Both the position numbers and the translations under genes were made by a program. From NCBI GenBank assembly GCA_012513915.1, contig JAAZBG010000054.1, forward strand, positions 58,467 through 122,466: 64,000 nucleotides of DNA. Reading direction: 5' to 3'. Every line of letters begins with the position of its first letter. Position 1 is the stretch's first letter. The DNA comes from Fibrobacter sp. (lineage in GTDB: Bacteria; Fibrobacterota; Chitinivibrionia; Chitinivibrionales; Chitinispirillaceae). This document shows positions 62,719 to 64,000 of this stretch, piece after piece. The notes below the pieces were generated by a model. That model was not told the DNA's origin. It searched no databases and worked only from the letters and a program-made list of their open reading frames with translations.

Positions 62719-64000
62719 ATGATTTCGACGATTCGCAAACGTAATGGTGCACTTGCAAGTTATGACAACTATAAAATCGCTAATGCTATCTTTAAGGCAG
62801 CACAGTCATGCGGGATGCACGACTTTGGCAATGCACTGGAACTTGCGAAAAGAGTTGAAAGTGTCATTAATGAACGGTTCCACCCGAAATCGATTCCGGC
62901 TGTTGAGGAGATTCAGGATCTTGTTGAAAAGGTTCTGATGGATGCCGGCTTGACAAAGATCGCGAAGACCTACATTCTTTATCGTGAGCAGCATCGCCGT
63001 AATCGTGAAACCGGCAGTCTTCTTGTTAATATCAATCGCACCATGGATGGTTATCTTCGCAAAGAGGACTGGCGTGTCAAAGAAAATGCCAATGTCGGCT
63101 ATTCCCTCGGTGGCCTGATACTTCATAATAGTGGTGCTATTACTGCAAATTACTGGCTCGAAAATATCTACAGTCCCTCTGTTGCCGAAGCACATCGTAA
63201 TGGTGATTTTCATCTCCATGATCTCTCCATGTTTTCAGGGTACTGCGCAGGCTGGTCACTTCGTCAGCTTATTACTGAAGGCCTCGGTGGTGTCCCCAAC
63301 AAGATCTCTTCCGGACCGGCAAAACACCTCTCAACACTTATTCAGCAGATGGTGAACTTCCTTGGGGTACTTCAGAACGAATGGGCCGGAGCACAGGCGT
63401 TTTCATCATTTGACACCTACCTTGCACCATTTGTAAAGGTCGAGAATCTGTCATTTAAAGAGGTAAAGCAGTGCATCCAGTCATTCGTCTTTGGTGTTAA
63501 TACGCCATCACGCTGGGGATCACAGGCACCTTTTACAAATGTCACCTTTGACTGGGTTGTTCCTGAAGACCTTGCTGAACAGCCTGCAATTGTTGGCGGT
63601 GAAATACAGGAATTTACTTATGCAGACTGTCAAAAAGAGATGGACCTTATAAATAAAGCCTTCCTTGAGATCTTTATCGAAGGTGATCATGAAGGACGTG
63701 GTTTTGCATACCCTATTCCAACATATAATATCACATCTAATTTTGACTGGACCAGCAAGAATGCAGACCTGCTGTTCCAGATCACCGGAAAATATGGTAC
63801 ACCCTACTTCCAGAATTTTGTTAATTCATCGCTGAAACCCGGCGATGTCCGTTCGATGTGCTGCAGATTACAACTTGACAAGCGCGAGCTTCGCAATCGT
63901 GGCGGCGGCTTGTTTGGCTCAGATGAATTCACCGGATCGCTTGGTGTTGTCACAATCAACCTGCCAAGAATCGGGTACCTATCATCAAGTAAAGAGGAGT
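62719..64000 (+). CDS. nrdD: anaerobic ribonucleoside-triphosphate reductase NrdD (partial)
   Basis: Class III, glycyl-radical, oxygen-sensitive reductase making dNTPs. ATG 62719 follows GAGGG. An ATP-cone domain (about 4-90) with IRKRNGALASYDNYKIANAI is followed by the catalytic barrel, with the HLHDLSMFSGYCAGW block (active-site cysteine) and the sites VFGVNTPSRWGSQAPFTN and GDVRSMCCRLQLDKREL. 427 codons are visible; the C-terminal glycyl-radical and zinc site are beyond the window. The activase NrdG should follow downstream. Confidence 0.95.
   Translation, partial: MISTIRKRNGALASYDNYKIANAIFKAAQSCGMHDFGNALELAKRVESVINERFHPKSIPAVEEIQDLVEKVLMDAGLTKIAKTYILYREQHRRNRETGSLLVNINRTMDGYLRKEDWRVKENANVGYSLGGLILHNSGAITANYWLENIYSPSVAEAHRNGDFHLHDLSMFSGYCAGWSLRQLITEGLGGVPNKISSGPAKHLSTLIQQMVNFLGVLQNEWAGAQAFSSFDTYLAPFVKVENLSFKEVKQCIQSFVFGVNTPSRWGSQAPFTNVTFDWVVPEDLAEQPAIVGGEIQEFTYADCQKEMDLINKAFLEIFIEGDHEGRGFAYPIPTYNITSNFDWTSKNADLLFQITGKYGTPYFQNFVNSSLKPGDVRSMCCRLQLDKRELRNRGGGLFGSDEFTGSLGVVTINLPRIGYLSSSKEE

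Overview
The window looks like a chromosomal piece of an anaerobic, Gram-negative, polysaccharide-degrading bacterium of the Fibrobacterota (Fibrobacter/Chitinivibrio-Chitinispirillum side). The evidence is a fibro-slime domain protein, a TIGR02147-family regulator, and a GH16 lichenase whose motif order matches the circularly permuted Fibrobacter succinogenes enzyme. An outer membrane is implied by KDO transferase, heptose kinase, beta-barrel proteins, a TonB-dependent receptor and an RND pump. Anaerobiosis is suggested by class III ribonucleotide reductase (NrdD). I see no tRNA, rRNA, CRISPR array, prophage or intact insertion sequence.

Layout. 0-5.7 kb: a minus-strand operon with 4-14 base overlaps (diguanylate cyclase response regulator, waaA, holA, truA, htrA). 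6-12.1 kb: plus-strand lipoprotein and barrel genes, then a DUF4912/GH57 branching-enzyme pair and another barrel. 12.3-18.2 kb, minus: metallophosphoesterase, a 1241-residue fibro-slime surface protein and a zinc-ribbon protein. 18.5-30.6 kb, plus: RND efflux adaptor and pump, a double-winged-helix GntR-type regulator, the permuted lichenase, rlmH, recG and a processive GT2 glycosyltransferase. 30.8-42.4 kb: dnaK behind a sigma-54-type promoter, a Nudix hydrolase, a 31-residue ribosomal protein THX gene, an ABC-2 exporter with a TPR protein, then polysaccharide deacetylase, site-2 protease and heptose-7-phosphate kinase, followed by two orphan genes.

42.4-49.6 kb is a complete-looking cobamide salvage operon on the minus strand: cobalamin riboswitch, BtuB receptor, BtuG-like surface lipoprotein, BtuF, BtuD, BtuC and, at the end, a TIM-barrel protein that I identify as the cobamide-remodelling enzyme CbiR. 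Together they would capture, import and trim foreign cobamides, with repression by the end product.

49.8-57.4 kb is a redox/sulfur cluster: DUF302, two thioredoxins, a PAS/AAA+ sigma-54 activator divergent from a sigma-54-type promoter, a TauE/SafE exporter, and an ArsR-headed operon of DUF6132, ferredoxin, a single-cysteine thioredoxin-like protein, CcdA, a polytopic membrane protein and a rhodanese. 57.4-62.1 kb is a TIGR02147 regulator with a Kelch lipoprotein and a second secreted protein. The window ends in nrdD, preceded by a pair of NrdR-box-like sites.

A recurring non-coding theme is tandem heptamers. At least five intergenic loci carry arrays or degenerate arrays with exact 7-base phasing and related units (GTGACGA, GTGGAAA, GTAGCAA, GTAGCCA, GTTAACA). 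One runs across the proposed start of the sigma-54 activator gene. Promoters, riboswitch and function calls are inferred from sequence only.
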